Of a DNA stretch of 39,486 nt, positions 14,727 through 22,309 are shown piece by piece. Within the stretch, counting starts at the first letter, position 1. Each line of letters begins with the position of its first letter. The stretch is from an uncultured bacterium. Its GTDB lineage: Bacteria > Bdellovibrionota_C > UBA2361 > JANWWW01. Location of the stretch: assembly GCA_938038205.1 (NCBI GenBank), contig CALHSA010000041.1, positions 1 through 39,486 on the forward strand, in the 5' to 3' direction. The translations under genes were made by a program, and so were the position numbers. The notes under the pieces are model-generated. The model was not told where the DNA came from. It saw only the letters and a program-made list of their open reading frames with translations, and made no database searches.

Positions 14727-16057
14727 GCCTCAGGTATTAATCTATCTAACCTGACTTTGAATGATAATTCTAGACAATCCTTAAAGTGTTGATAATCGTA
14801 AAAAGCAAGTTCAATTAAATCTCTTAAATCTAAAAAAAGTTCATCTATAGTTTCATATGAAACATCTAATTTTTTTTCCAAGCAACTTTTACACCAGAGA
14901 ATTAAAGTTAATCTTAAGTGATCAAATCGTAAATTTTTTTCAGCACAGTTTAAGATTGCTTTTTTTACCAAATTCTCAACTTTCTCCTTACTATTTCGAG
15001 CCAACCTAGTGACAGAATCTGTTAAATTTTTATTCAAAAATCTATTAAAAGTAGTAAATGCAAACATAAATGCTTCTGAATTATTAACCAAATCGCAACC
15101 AGGAATTACCTCGTAAAACACCTGTTTCTCTAAGTGGTATCGGAAAAGGTGATTTTCAATAACCTGGTAAACATAGTCTAAATTAGCCTGTACTCCAAGG
15201 ATCCCTATAGTAAAGTGAGTAAGATTAAGCGCCAAAAGTTTTAAATTTTCATAAAAACGAACATCCTCAGTAAATGTGACATAAGGCAAACTAGAAAGTG
15301 CTCTTAAGTGATATTTGGCTTTGCTGTCTATTATCCAACTTATGTGCTCCTCACTGAAAACGGGAACCTTATCATCTATTTCACGCTTGTTGATGTAATT
15401 AAGTATTAACTCGGGTGAGGCTTTAGGCGTAATTCTGTCCACTACAGAATCAGCAAAAACGAAAAAATCTTTTAACTTATGCAAATTGGATGGTTTGGTA
15501 ACAGTAAAAAATCTCTCAAGATTCGCTTTTAAGGTTGATGAGTTTAACGTCAAATTGTCGCAAGAAATAACAACCACTGGCTTTTTCTTAAGCATATCAA
15601 GAATTAATCCAAAGAAGTGATAAACTGAGTTCTCTGGAATTTGAGACCACAAATTTTTTTCAATCAAATCAAAATAATAACCCTTTTGAGTAAGGGTTAA
15701 AGTAATTATTTCAATTTCACTTAAATCAATCCCCGACAAATCTTCAAAATACTTTAAAAGGCTCCCTATTAAATAGGTTTCAACTTTTTCATTACCTAAT
15801 GTAGTCAAAGTGTATAAATTGTCTTGCTTTGAAAGTCCCTCTCTTAATAACTCATCCGGGATAAGATTTAACCCAATTATACCATAATTAGGCTCTATCT
15901 TATTTACTTGATCAAATATAAATGCTTGATGAGATCTATGAAAATTACCAACACCAATATGTAAAATATTAGGTTTTAACTTTTCTCGATTGTAATCAAA
16001 AACCTTGACCCCTCTTTCTCTTAATTTAAGTACATTGTTCTCGGAAATTTTAATCAT
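14693..16057 (-). CDS. long-chain polyol/mannonate dehydrogenase family protein (mannitol dehydrogenase type)
   Basis: The family oxidises or reduces polyols and hexuronates with NAD(H), for example mannitol 2-dehydrogenase and fructuronate reductase. The 454-residue protein has the NAD site ILHIGVGNFHRSHQA (31-45), TLTLTQKGYY (119-128), VVISCDNLTLN (152-162), FADSVVDRITP (201-211) and the catalytic K-x4-N-x2-H motif (Lys273, Asn278, His281), with the exact spacing of Pseudomonas mannitol 2-dehydrogenase. One oxyanion-hole Asn, in the usual FPNSMVDR motif, is Asp here (FADSVVDR). That may change catalysis or substrate. The start overlaps the murF stop by 4 bases, so it is coupled to murF, an unusual pairing. 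Substrate unknown. Confidence 0.82.
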   Translation of the reverse strand: MIKISENNVLKLRERGVKVFDYNREKLKPNILHIGVGNFHRSHQAFIFDQVNKIEPNYGIIGLNLIPDELLREGLSKQDNLYTLTTLGNEKVETYLIGSLLKYFEDLSGIDLSEIEIITLTLTQKGYYFDLIEKNLWSQIPENSVYHFFGLILDMLKKKPVVVISCDNLTLNSSTLKANLERFFTVTKPSNLHKLKDFFVFADSVVDRITPKASPELILNYINKREIDDKVPVFSEEHISWIIDSKAKYHLRALSSLPYVTFTEDVRFYENLKLLALNLTHFTIGILGVQANLDYVYQVIENHLFRYHLEKQVFYEVIPGCDLVNNSEAFMFAFTTFNRFLNKNLTDSVTRLARNSKEKVENLVKKAILNCAEKNLRFDHLRLTLILWCKSCLEKKLDVSYETIDELFLDLRDLIELAFYDYQHFKDCLELSFKVRLDRLIPEAQSLAASKHKN

Positions 16058-17424
16058 TTTTCCAATAAATCAACTACTCTCTCAAGCCCATAAACGTGGG
16101 AGCCTTTTAGAAGAATAATACAATCTTTAAGCTTTTTTAACTCTTTTACTAAATGTGAAAGATTATTATGATCAAACTGGATAACATAATCCTTGCCAAA
16201 AACCTCAATAAACTGATTTATCATCCCGCCACAAAAGTAAATTTTACTAAAGCCTAATTTTTTTAAAATTTTTGCCACTTTATTATGATAATACTCTGAT
16301 CTAGCACCTAACTCTGCCATTTCACTGATAACCCCAACCAACTTTTTCCCACCGAATTTTTTTGAAATCTCAGCAGTCTCTGTGGCTGATGATATCAAAC
16401 TCCCTGGATTTGAGTTGTAGCAATCAACCACTAAGATATTACTTCGAATTTTTCTTACTGTTGACCTAAAATCTGGTAGTGTCAAAGATTTAGATGTAAG
16501 TATCTTTTCAATTCGCGATGTGTCTAAAAATTCAGTGCAAACTGATACAGCACAAACTAGATTGTTAAGATTAAATATCCCAAAGTGAGGAAAAAGTATC
16601 GGCTTTCGGAATATATTTAACTTAAAAATATATCCTATTTCTTTTTCCACTGGAGTTACTTTTTCTATGAAAACATTGGCTCTTGAGTTTTCCATGGAGA
16701 AGAATTTCAAAAAATCGTAGTTCTCCTTGCAAAATCTCCTTAAATATTTATCATCGTAATTTAACCACCAAAATTTTGTTTTTGGATTCGATTTTAGCCA
16801 TGAAATTTGTTCAGTTTCAGCTTTTAAAACTCCCAAAACTGATTTAAAAAACTGAAGATGACTTGGATAAATATTAGTTGTAACACTGCCATTAGGTTTA
16901 ACTAAGTTAGTTAGCTCTTCTACTTCACCGAAATGATTAGTTCCAGTTTCAATAACACCAATCTTTGTTTTCTCTGGCATATTCAACAAAGCTAAAGAGA
17001 CTCCCAATAAATTATTCTGATTCTTATGGGTCGCAAAAACGGGATAACTGTCTTCTAGTATTTGTTTAATGAATTCCTTAGTTGTCGTTTTGCCTGTAGC
17101 TCCCGTGATAGTTACAAACTCTGTCGTCGATGATTTTCTCTTAAACTCAGCTAATTCTTTTAAGGATCTTAAGGGGTCTTCTGAATAGAACACGTTATTT
17201 CGATCAGAAAATCTACTAGCTTTTTCAAGATTTGAGCTTATAACTACCCCTCCTTTTTCCAGGGCCTGATTTATAAAATCGTTTGCGTCAAATTTAGTTC
17301 CTTTAAAGCAAACAAAGCAGTCGTTAGGTGTTATAATCCGAGAATCAAGTTTAAAAGAGTTTATTTTAAGACTCTTAAACTTACCAACTAATTTACAGAA
17401 CTTTAGTAAATCGTCTGATCTCAA
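16054..17424 (-). CDS. murF: UDP-N-acetylmuramoyl-tripeptide--D-alanyl-D-alanine ligase
   Basis: MurF adds D-Ala-D-Ala to the UDP-MurNAc tripeptide, the last cytoplasmic step of stem-peptide building. The 456 residues hold DSRIITPNDCFVCFKG near the N-terminus (UDP-binding domain), the ATP loop TITGATGKTTTK (about 105-116), HKNQNNLLGVSLALL, the metal-binding ETGTNHFGEVEEL, DCYNSNPGSL (ribose and nucleotide contacts), SEMAELGARSEYYH and LLKGSHVYGLERVV near the end. This order is that of MurF rather than MurE. The gene starts immediately after the ettA stop with no spacer. No other mur ligase is nearby, so the usual division and cell wall cluster is dispersed. Confidence 0.93.
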   Translation of the reverse strand: MRSDDLLKFCKLVGKFKSLKINSFKLDSRIITPNDCFVCFKGTKFDANDFINQALEKGGVVISSNLEKASRFSDRNNVFYSEDPLRSLKELAEFKRKSSTTEFVTITGATGKTTTKEFIKQILEDSYPVFATHKNQNNLLGVSLALLNMPEKTKIGVIETGTNHFGEVEELTNLVKPNGSVTTNIYPSHLQFFKSVLGVLKAETEQISWLKSNPKTKFWWLNYDDKYLRRFCKENYDFLKFFSMENSRANVFIEKVTPVEKEIGYIFKLNIFRKPILFPHFGIFNLNNLVCAVSVCTEFLDTSRIEKILTSKSLTLPDFRSTVRKIRSNILVVDCYNSNPGSLISSATETAEISKKFGGKKLVGVISEMAELGARSEYYHNKVAKILKKLGFSKIYFCGGMINQFIEVFGKDYVIQFDHNNLSHLVKELKKLKDCIILLKGSHVYGLERVVDLLEK

Positions 17425-19095
17425 CTAACTAAAGAAAACTTCACCAAAACGAGATTTAAGTAGATTCTGCCCAGTTTGAGTTTTAAAAAATTCGGTGGGT
17501 GGTAAATCTGCTAGGGTCCAATTACCATCTCCAAGAGAAACTAATGTATGAGTACATATTCTATCCAAAAACCATCTATCATGACTTATAATCAATGCGG
17601 TGCCCGGAAAACTAATAATTGCTTCCTCAAGAGCTCTACAAGAATCTACGTCTAAATCATTAGTCGGCTCATCCAATAAAAGAACATTGCAAGGATTAGA
17701 TAAAACTTTTGCCAATAATAACCTATTTTTTTCTCCCCCTGATAAAACTTTAACAAGCTTCTGCTGATCATCCCCCGTAAAATTAAATTTAGCTAAATAG
17801 GATCTAACATTTACCCAGTTGTCTCCAATTTTTATCTGACCTGAATCATCACCTGTGAGCGCCTGCCAAACAGGAAGTTCAGGATTTAAACTATCTCTGA
17901 ACTGGTCCGCATAACCCAATACAACACTCTCTCCCACCTTAACTACTCCGGTATCAGGTTCCTCTTGGCCCACTATCAACTTAAAAAGGGTAGATTTTCC
18001 ACAGCCGTTGGGACCTATTATTCCTAAAATCATCGATGGTGTAATTTTCAAGTTAAAATCCCTAAATAAAACTTTATTCCCTTTTTTCTTAGTTAGGTTT
18101 TCAAAATCAAGAACGTTATTACCAAGTCTCGGCCCAGTAGGGATAAAAATTTCTAATTCTCGAATTTTATCCTGATCAGTGGTTTTAAGAAGTTCTTCGT
18201 ACCTGTTTAATCTAGCTTTATTTTTAGACATCCGTGCTTGTGGCGATGCTACTACCCACTCATACTCTTTCTTGATAGCCTTTAATCTAGCATCATGCTC
18301 CTTTCTCTCCCTTTCGAGCCTCTGTTGTTTCTGTTTCAACCATTCAGAGTAATTCCCCTTATAAGGATAATAATCCCCTCTATCAAGCTCAAGAATCCAT
18401 TCAGCAACCTCTTCTAAAAAATACCTGTCGTGCGTAACTGCTAAAACAGTTCCTTTGAATTTTGCCAAATAATTCTCAAGCCAAAGTACAGCCTCTGCAT
18501 CAAGATGATTTGTAGGTTCATCAAGTAAAAGAATGTCAGGCTCAGACAAAATTAGCGTTGCTAAGTCTACCCTTCGTCTCTCTCCACCAGAGAGCTCAAA
18601 AAATGGAATATCTAAATCATAAATTCCCAATGATCTTGAGATATGCTGAATTTTAAAATCTAAATCCCAGCCATCCCTAGCATCCAAAATCTCTTGATAC
18701 TTAGCTTGTTTAGAAAGCAGTTCATCAAATTCTTCTGGTGTTAGGTTTGGATCTGAAAATTTCTCGCTAATTTCATTAAACTTTTTGTATGCTTCAAAAA
18801 CTTCTTTTAAACCATCCTCAAGTAGGACCTGTCGAACGGGTCTACTATCCCTTGACTCTACCGACTGTTTAAGATATCCCAGCTTCAGCCTTTCAGAGAC
18901 CTTTACAGAGCCTTTATAGTTATTATCGAGCCCGGCAATGATTCTAAGAAAAGTTGATTTACCCGAACCATTCGCACCTAAAATTCCTATTTTTGCTCCA
19001 TGGAAAAAACTAAGAGACATATCCTTTATAATCACTTTATTTCCGAATGATTTATGGAGATTAACAACTGTTATTGCGTACTCAAACTCAGCCAT
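17425..19095 (-). CDS. ettA: energy-dependent translational throttle protein EttA (ABC-F)
   Basis: EttA is an ABC-F ATPase that binds the ribosomal E site and gates entry into the elongation cycle according to the ADP/ATP ratio. The protein is 556 residues, almost exactly the family length. It has two nucleotide-binding domains without membrane segments: first Walker A GANGSGKST, signature LSGGERRRVDLA and Walker B LLLDEPTNHLD; then GPNGCGKST, LSGGEKNRLLLA and LLLDEPTNDLD. The linker between them contains the charged arm (KQKQQRLERERKEHDARLKAI). The start MAEFEYAITVVNLHKSFG matches the family. It is followed without a gap by murF and is divergent from the prolyl-tRNA editing gene. Confidence 0.94.
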   Translation of the reverse strand: MAEFEYAITVVNLHKSFGNKVIIKDMSLSFFHGAKIGILGANGSGKSTFLRIIAGLDNNYKGSVKVSERLKLGYLKQSVESRDSRPVRQVLLEDGLKEVFEAYKKFNEISEKFSDPNLTPEEFDELLSKQAKYQEILDARDGWDLDFKIQHISRSLGIYDLDIPFFELSGGERRRVDLATLILSEPDILLLDEPTNHLDAEAVLWLENYLAKFKGTVLAVTHDRYFLEEVAEWILELDRGDYYPYKGNYSEWLKQKQQRLERERKEHDARLKAIKKEYEWVVASPQARMSKNKARLNRYEELLKTTDQDKIRELEIFIPTGPRLGNNVLDFENLTKKKGNKVLFRDFNLKITPSMILGIIGPNGCGKSTLFKLIVGQEEPDTGVVKVGESVVLGYADQFRDSLNPELPVWQALTGDDSGQIKIGDNWVNVRSYLAKFNFTGDDQQKLVKVLSGGEKNRLLLAKVLSNPCNVLLLDEPTNDLDVDSCRALEEAIISFPGTALIISHDRWFLDRICTHTLVSLGDGNWTLADLPPTEFFKTQTGQNLLKSRFGEVFFS

Positions 19096-19130
19096 CTAAA
19101 CGCTTAAAATATGATACTCTTAAAGATAGC

Positions 19131-19613
19131 ATGATTCGAGAGTTGATTTTAAATTATTTATCTGAATCAGGTATTAATCATAATATCTACTCACATCAAC
19201 CTTTCTTTAGTTGTAAGGATAATGATTTACGATTATCTTCATTAGATGTAAAGAATCTCCTCCTTTATTCAAAAAACACCGACCAAGTTGTTCTTTGCGT
19301 TCTTTCATGTGAACATCGATTAGATTTTAAAAATCTAAAAAAATTACTGGGCTTAGTTGATCTCGAGTTTGCAACAACTGAAATTTGTGAAAAAGTTTTA
19401 AGATGTTCACCTGGTAGTATCTCAGTTCTCGGGCTCCTTATAACAAAATATCCATGTAAAGTTTTTTTTGATGAGTTTTTGTTAGATAAGAGTATTCAGA
19501 TACATCCTTGCGATAATACTTACACAGTTGAAATTACTACACATGATTTAGTCAGACTTCTTAACACTTTTGGAATAAGAGTTGAATTCAGATCTATTGG
19601 AAAAAATAACTAG
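19131..19613 (+). CDS. prolyl-tRNA editing domain protein (YbaK/ProX, PrdX-like)
   Basis: Trans-editing deacylases of this family hydrolyse mischarged Ala- or Cys-tRNA(Pro). The 160-residue protein matches the PrdX/ProXp-ala outline: GINHNIYSHQPFFSCKD (family y.HpP.fT..ea), SSLDVKNLLLYSK with the conserved Lys of KNLfL, HRLDFKNLKKLLGLVDLEFATTEICEKVLRCSPGSISVLGL, and a C-terminal FDEFLLDKSIQIHPCDNTYTVEITTHDLVRLL. I chose the ATG at 19131 (MIRELILNYL) because an upstream TTG at 19074 would put the coding region over the ettA start. A TATGAT/GATACT -10 element lies at 19110-19118, giving a very short leader. The substrate (Ala versus Cys) is inferred, not shown. Confidence 0.85.
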   Translation: MIRELILNYLSESGINHNIYSHQPFFSCKDNDLRLSSLDVKNLLLYSKNTDQVVLCVLSCEHRLDFKNLKKLLGLVDLEFATTEICEKVLRCSPGSISVLGLLITKYPCKVFFDEFLLDKSIQIHPCDNTYTVEITTHDLVRLLNTFGIRVEFRSIGKNN

Positions 19614-19682
19614 AATAAAATTTATGATGTAATTAAAATTAACTTTAAAAAAAAAAAGTAAATCCGATTTCAAAAACAATTC

Positions 19683-20399
19683 ATGATTCAAACTTTCAAA
19701 GCATTTATCATTGATCCTGACTCCGACGCTAGACTTCGTTTAAGGCAGAGTATGGCGTCAGTGCCTAATTTTAAAACGCTGGTACAGTTTAGCTCTCCCT
19801 CCGAGGCTCTAAATCAGTTAAACGTACTAGATCACATTGATGTTTTATTTATAGGAAATAGGTACGGAAAACAGATAGTAAGAAATTTTATTCAGCAAGG
19901 TAAACAGACAAAAGGGGGGCAGGATAGTGCCTATATTGTGGTACTCCCATCACTAACGGAGAGTAAATCGGTTATAGCTGAGGCCATGATGGATGGAGCT
20001 GATGGTATTTTATGTGAACCTTTTTCCGTTGAGCAATTAATAAACATAACCAAAATAGCAATTCGAGTAAAGAAAGAGAGAAGTGAGCAAAGACAAAGGG
20101 CAGCTATATCTCTCATGGTACCAGAGATAGCTAAACAAACGGATCTAGTAGCTTCAATTAAAGCTTCAGGAATGGAACCTGAGACATCCTTTAAAGTATT
20201 AAAGGAAAAAATGGAAAAAATTAGGTCAATGGATGAGTCGGGGATAAATATTTATTTAGAGCTAATGACTTCTCATATTGAAAATCTTCCTGCACCTATT
20301 CTTAATACAACTATTAAACCGTATACTGGAGTAAGTAGAAGACTAAGACAAAGAATTGAACAAAAGGTTGCTGAAAAAGTTAAAGGAGATCAGGTATGA
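19683..20399 (+). CDS. pseudo-receiver domain protein with C-terminal helical region
   Basis: Residues about 5-125 follow the CheY fold: FKAFIIDPDSDARLRLRQSM keeps the acidic pair at the end of strand 1, and AYIVVLPSLTESKSVIAEAMMDGADGILCEPFSVEQL resembles strands 4-5. The phosphoacceptor position is lost: the strand-3 segment DVLFIGNRYGKQI has Gly/Asn where Asp is required, and the conserved Lys of the KP motif is Glu (CEPF). It is therefore probably not phosphorylated and may act as a protein-binding module. The C-terminal 100 residues are helical and charged, with the basic end RRLRQRIEQKVAEKVKG. Its stop overlaps the start of the intact receiver gene (ATGATG), so the two are coupled and may interact. 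The output is unknown. Confidence 0.8.
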   Translation: MIQTFKAFIIDPDSDARLRLRQSMASVPNFKTLVQFSSPSEALNQLNVLDHIDVLFIGNRYGKQIVRNFIQQGKQTKGGQDSAYIVVLPSLTESKSVIAEAMMDGADGILCEPFSVEQLINITKIAIRVKKERSEQRQRAAISLMVPEIAKQTDLVASIKASGMEPETSFKVLKEKMEKIRSMDESGINIYLELMTSHIENLPAPILNTTIKPYTGVSRRLRQRIEQKVAEKVKGDQV

Positions 20400-20797
20400 T
20401 GTTAGATAGATTAACAGCTTTGGTAGTTGATGACGACCCTATTTCGGCAAGTATCTTGGAGAATTACCTAAACAAATTAGCTTTTGAGGTTATATCGTGT
20501 ACTAACGGCAAAACAGCTTACGAAATATTACTTCATCAACATGAGATACTGGATTTAGTGATAACTGATATTGTTATGCCTGATATGGATGGAAGAGAGC
20601 TCATTCACCTAATAAGATCAAATCCAGCTACGAACGATCTTCCCGTAATAGTAGTCTCCGGATTGGTCAATCAGAATGAACTAAAAGATCTTTGTGAAAA
20701 TTATGACAAGCAAATAACGAAATACCTTACCAAGCCAATTGATTTCAAGGAATTAGAGCGCGTTCTTGACGAGCTACACATTAGAGTTGTTCAATAA
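20396..20797 (+). CDS. single-domain response regulator (CheY-like)
   Basis: The 133-residue protein is a stand-alone receiver with all key residues: VVDDD (acidic cluster, about 10-14), the phosphoacceptor in LVITDIVMPDMDG, the switch Ser in VIVVSG and the Lys in TKPID. It has no output domain, so it should signal by protein interaction, as CheY or Spo0F do. A good Shine-Dalgarno AAGGAG (20383-20388) sits 7 nt before the first ATG. No histidine kinase is nearby. Coupling to the degenerate receiver upstream suggests the two act together. Confidence 0.92.
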   Translation: MMLDRLTALVVDDDPISASILENYLNKLAFEVISCTNGKTAYEILLHQHEILDLVITDIVMPDMDGRELIHLIRSNPATNDLPVIVVSGLVNQNELKDLCENYDKQITKYLTKPIDFKELERVLDELHIRVVQ

Positions 20798-20832
20798 CTG
20801 TTCCTAGGAAAAATTACTTAAATAAATCTGAT

Positions 20833-20922
20833 CGGAAGGAGAGGGATTCGAACCCTCGGATGCTGTTTTACAGCATCGCCGGTTTTCAAAACCGGTGCCT
20901 TAAACCACTCGGCCACCCTTCC
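20833..20922 (-). tRNA. tRNA-Ser (TGA)
   Basis: A 90-nt class II tRNA on the minus strand. The 5' end GGAAGGG pairs with TCCTTCC (one G-U pair), with discriminator G at 20833. The anticodon stem CCGGT/ACCGG encloses TTTGAAA, giving anticodon TGA. A long variable arm (GATGCTG/CAGCATC) is typical of tRNA-Ser. The T arm is GAGGG-TTCGAAT-CCCTC. CCA is not encoded. Confidence 0.97.
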
Positions 20923-20985
20923 TTATTATTTAATTATACGAAACTTTAACCTTTATAAAAATTTCATAAAAGCGATATTTTCAAT

Positions 20986-21273
20986 ATGTTTTTTATAAGA
21001 CTTTTAATTTTATTCTATTGTTTTAAACAAATCGATCAATTTCTTCTGGAGAACTATCCTAAACAGAGACAAATGATTTTAGAGGTACTAACAGATTCTA
21101 CTCAAGAAGCACTTCAATTCTTAAACGAGTCATTTGAAAGCACCCTTCTGAAACAGGATAAGCCGATAACCCACAGGCCTATTAATCAAGAGATAAATGA
21201 ATTACTTTCTCATCGACAATTATTCGAAAATCGTTCAAAGGAAAAGGTTCTTCCGATTTTAAGTAGGTTTTAA
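20986..21273 (+). CDS. small hypothetical protein, 95 aa, possible membrane anchor
   Basis: An open frame of 95 codons begins MFFIRLLILFYCF, a hydrophobic N-terminus that could be a membrane anchor or uncleaved signal, followed by a polar helical Gln/Glu-rich part (NYPKQRQMILEVLTDSTQEALQFLNESFES). The last 92 bases overlap the 3' end of aat on the other strand, longer than other overlaps here, which lowers confidence. No family is recognised. Upstream there is a GATATT 6 nt before the ATG and no Shine-Dalgarno sequence. Confidence 0.4.
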   Translation: MFFIRLLILFYCFKQIDQFLLENYPKQRQMILEVLTDSTQEALQFLNESFESTLLKQDKPITHRPINQEINELLSHRQLFENRSKEKVLPILSRF

Positions 21274-21856
21274 GAATATCCAAAAAATCCTTTCTAGGAA
21301 TCTCTATTCCCCCAAACCTTTGAGTGATCGAATTCAAAACTTGAATGTCAATAAATCCTATATCACAACTTTGAAGATATTTAACAAGAGCCATTAATGC
21401 ATATTTACTTCCCCCTTTTCTGACACTGTACATAGTTTCCGCACAAACATAGTTATTTATTCTTATACAAAAAATAGTTCCAATAGGCTGATTATTCTCA
21501 AACGCAGTTAGAGAGAAAAAATTATCATTCAATAATGCTTGTAAATAGAAATCAATTAATTTTTGCGTAAGCCAAGTTTGGCCATGTTTACCTATGTGAT
21601 ATAATCTTGCATTTTTTAATTCGTCTGCTACCAAATAGTTAAAAACGCATGTTATATTAAGTCCAGGGTTCTTTTTTCCAAGCACCGAGTCATAATTAAA
21701 CTTATCAAGAAACAAAACTCCCCTTCTGATTGGGCTGTACCAAAAAACAAACTCCTCATCAACGGGCCATGGAAAAACCCCTCGTTTGTACGCATCTAGA
21801 GCAACCTGAAACGGGATTGAACTCGATACAGCAAGTATTTCAGATTTGTAAGCCAT
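21182..21856 (-). CDS. aat: leucyl/phenylalanyl-tRNA--protein transferase
   Basis: Aat attaches Leu or Phe to the N-terminus of proteins starting with Arg or Lys, creating an N-degron recognised by ClpS. The 224 residues show the family pattern: YKRGVFPWPVDEEFVFWYSPIRRGVL (about 23-48), GQTWLTQKLIDFY (substrate loop; family GTWI), GTIFCIRINNYVCAETMYSVRKGGSKYAL (family fGEsMFS...sKval) and IDIQVLNSITQRFGGIEIPRKDFL. It is divergent from clpS, with clpA next, so the whole bacterial N-degron pathway lies within 3.4 kb. The 3' end overlaps a doubtful small ORF. Confidence 0.93.
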   Translation of the reverse strand: MAYKSEILAVSSSIPFQVALDAYKRGVFPWPVDEEFVFWYSPIRRGVLFLDKFNYDSVLGKKNPGLNITCVFNYLVADELKNARLYHIGKHGQTWLTQKLIDFYLQALLNDNFFSLTAFENNQPIGTIFCIRINNYVCAETMYSVRKGGSKYALMALVKYLQSCDIGFIDIQVLNSITQRFGGIEIPRKDFLDILKTYLKSEEPFPLNDFRIIVDEKVIHLSLD

Positions 21857-21915
21857 TTATTTGATTCTCGCTATATTCTTTTATGATATCATATGTTTGT
21901 AGAATTCGGCATCTT

Positions 21916-22221
21916 ATGGCGGGGAATAAGTCCAACCTAAGGGTAAAAAGAAAATCAAATGTTCTAACTCGTACCCCAAAATTGTTTAAAGTTGTTTTAT
22001 TAAATGATGATTTCACCCCAATGCAGTTCGTAGTTGATGTTCTTATTTCAATTTTTGGTAAAGGTTATGCCGAAGCAGTTGCAATTATGCTAAAAGTACA
22101 CAATGAAGGTCAAGCGATTTGTGGCGAGTACCCAAAAGAAATTGCTGACACAAAAGTTGAACTAACAATTCAACTAGCCAGAAGGCATGGGTATCCTCTG
22201 CAAGCAGTTGTATCAGAATGA
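21916..22221 (+). CDS. clpS: ATP-dependent Clp protease adaptor ClpS
   Basis: ClpS binds N-degron substrates and delivers them to ClpA(P). The 101-residue protein has the unstructured N-terminal extension then the core: KLFKVVLLNDDFTPMQFVVDVL (binding pocket NDDxTPM), VAIMLKVHNEGQAICGEYPKEIADTK (pocket His in VHNEG, and the CG.y..EiAetK motif) and ARRHGYPLQ. I chose the ATG at 21916 (MAGNKSNLRV). An ATG at 21883 would add 11 residues, and the upstream sequence does not settle the choice: TAGAAT lies 10 nt before one and TATATT 5 nt before the other. Divergent from aat. Confidence 0.94.
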   Translation: MAGNKSNLRVKRKSNVLTRTPKLFKVVLLNDDFTPMQFVVDVLISIFGKGYAEAVAIMLKVHNEGQAICGEYPKEIADTKVELTIQLARRHGYPLQAVVSE

Positions 22222-22309
22222 TTACATACGTATGCAGTTTAAATTCAAATACAAGATTTACTCCTTACTTTATTGTTTTTGTGGTACGATAATATAAAGA
22301 GGTAAAGGT

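Noticed and set aside
19074-19130. TTG start adding 19 residues to the prolyl-tRNA editing protein
   Set aside because: The extension overlaps the divergent ettA start and does not match the family N-terminus.
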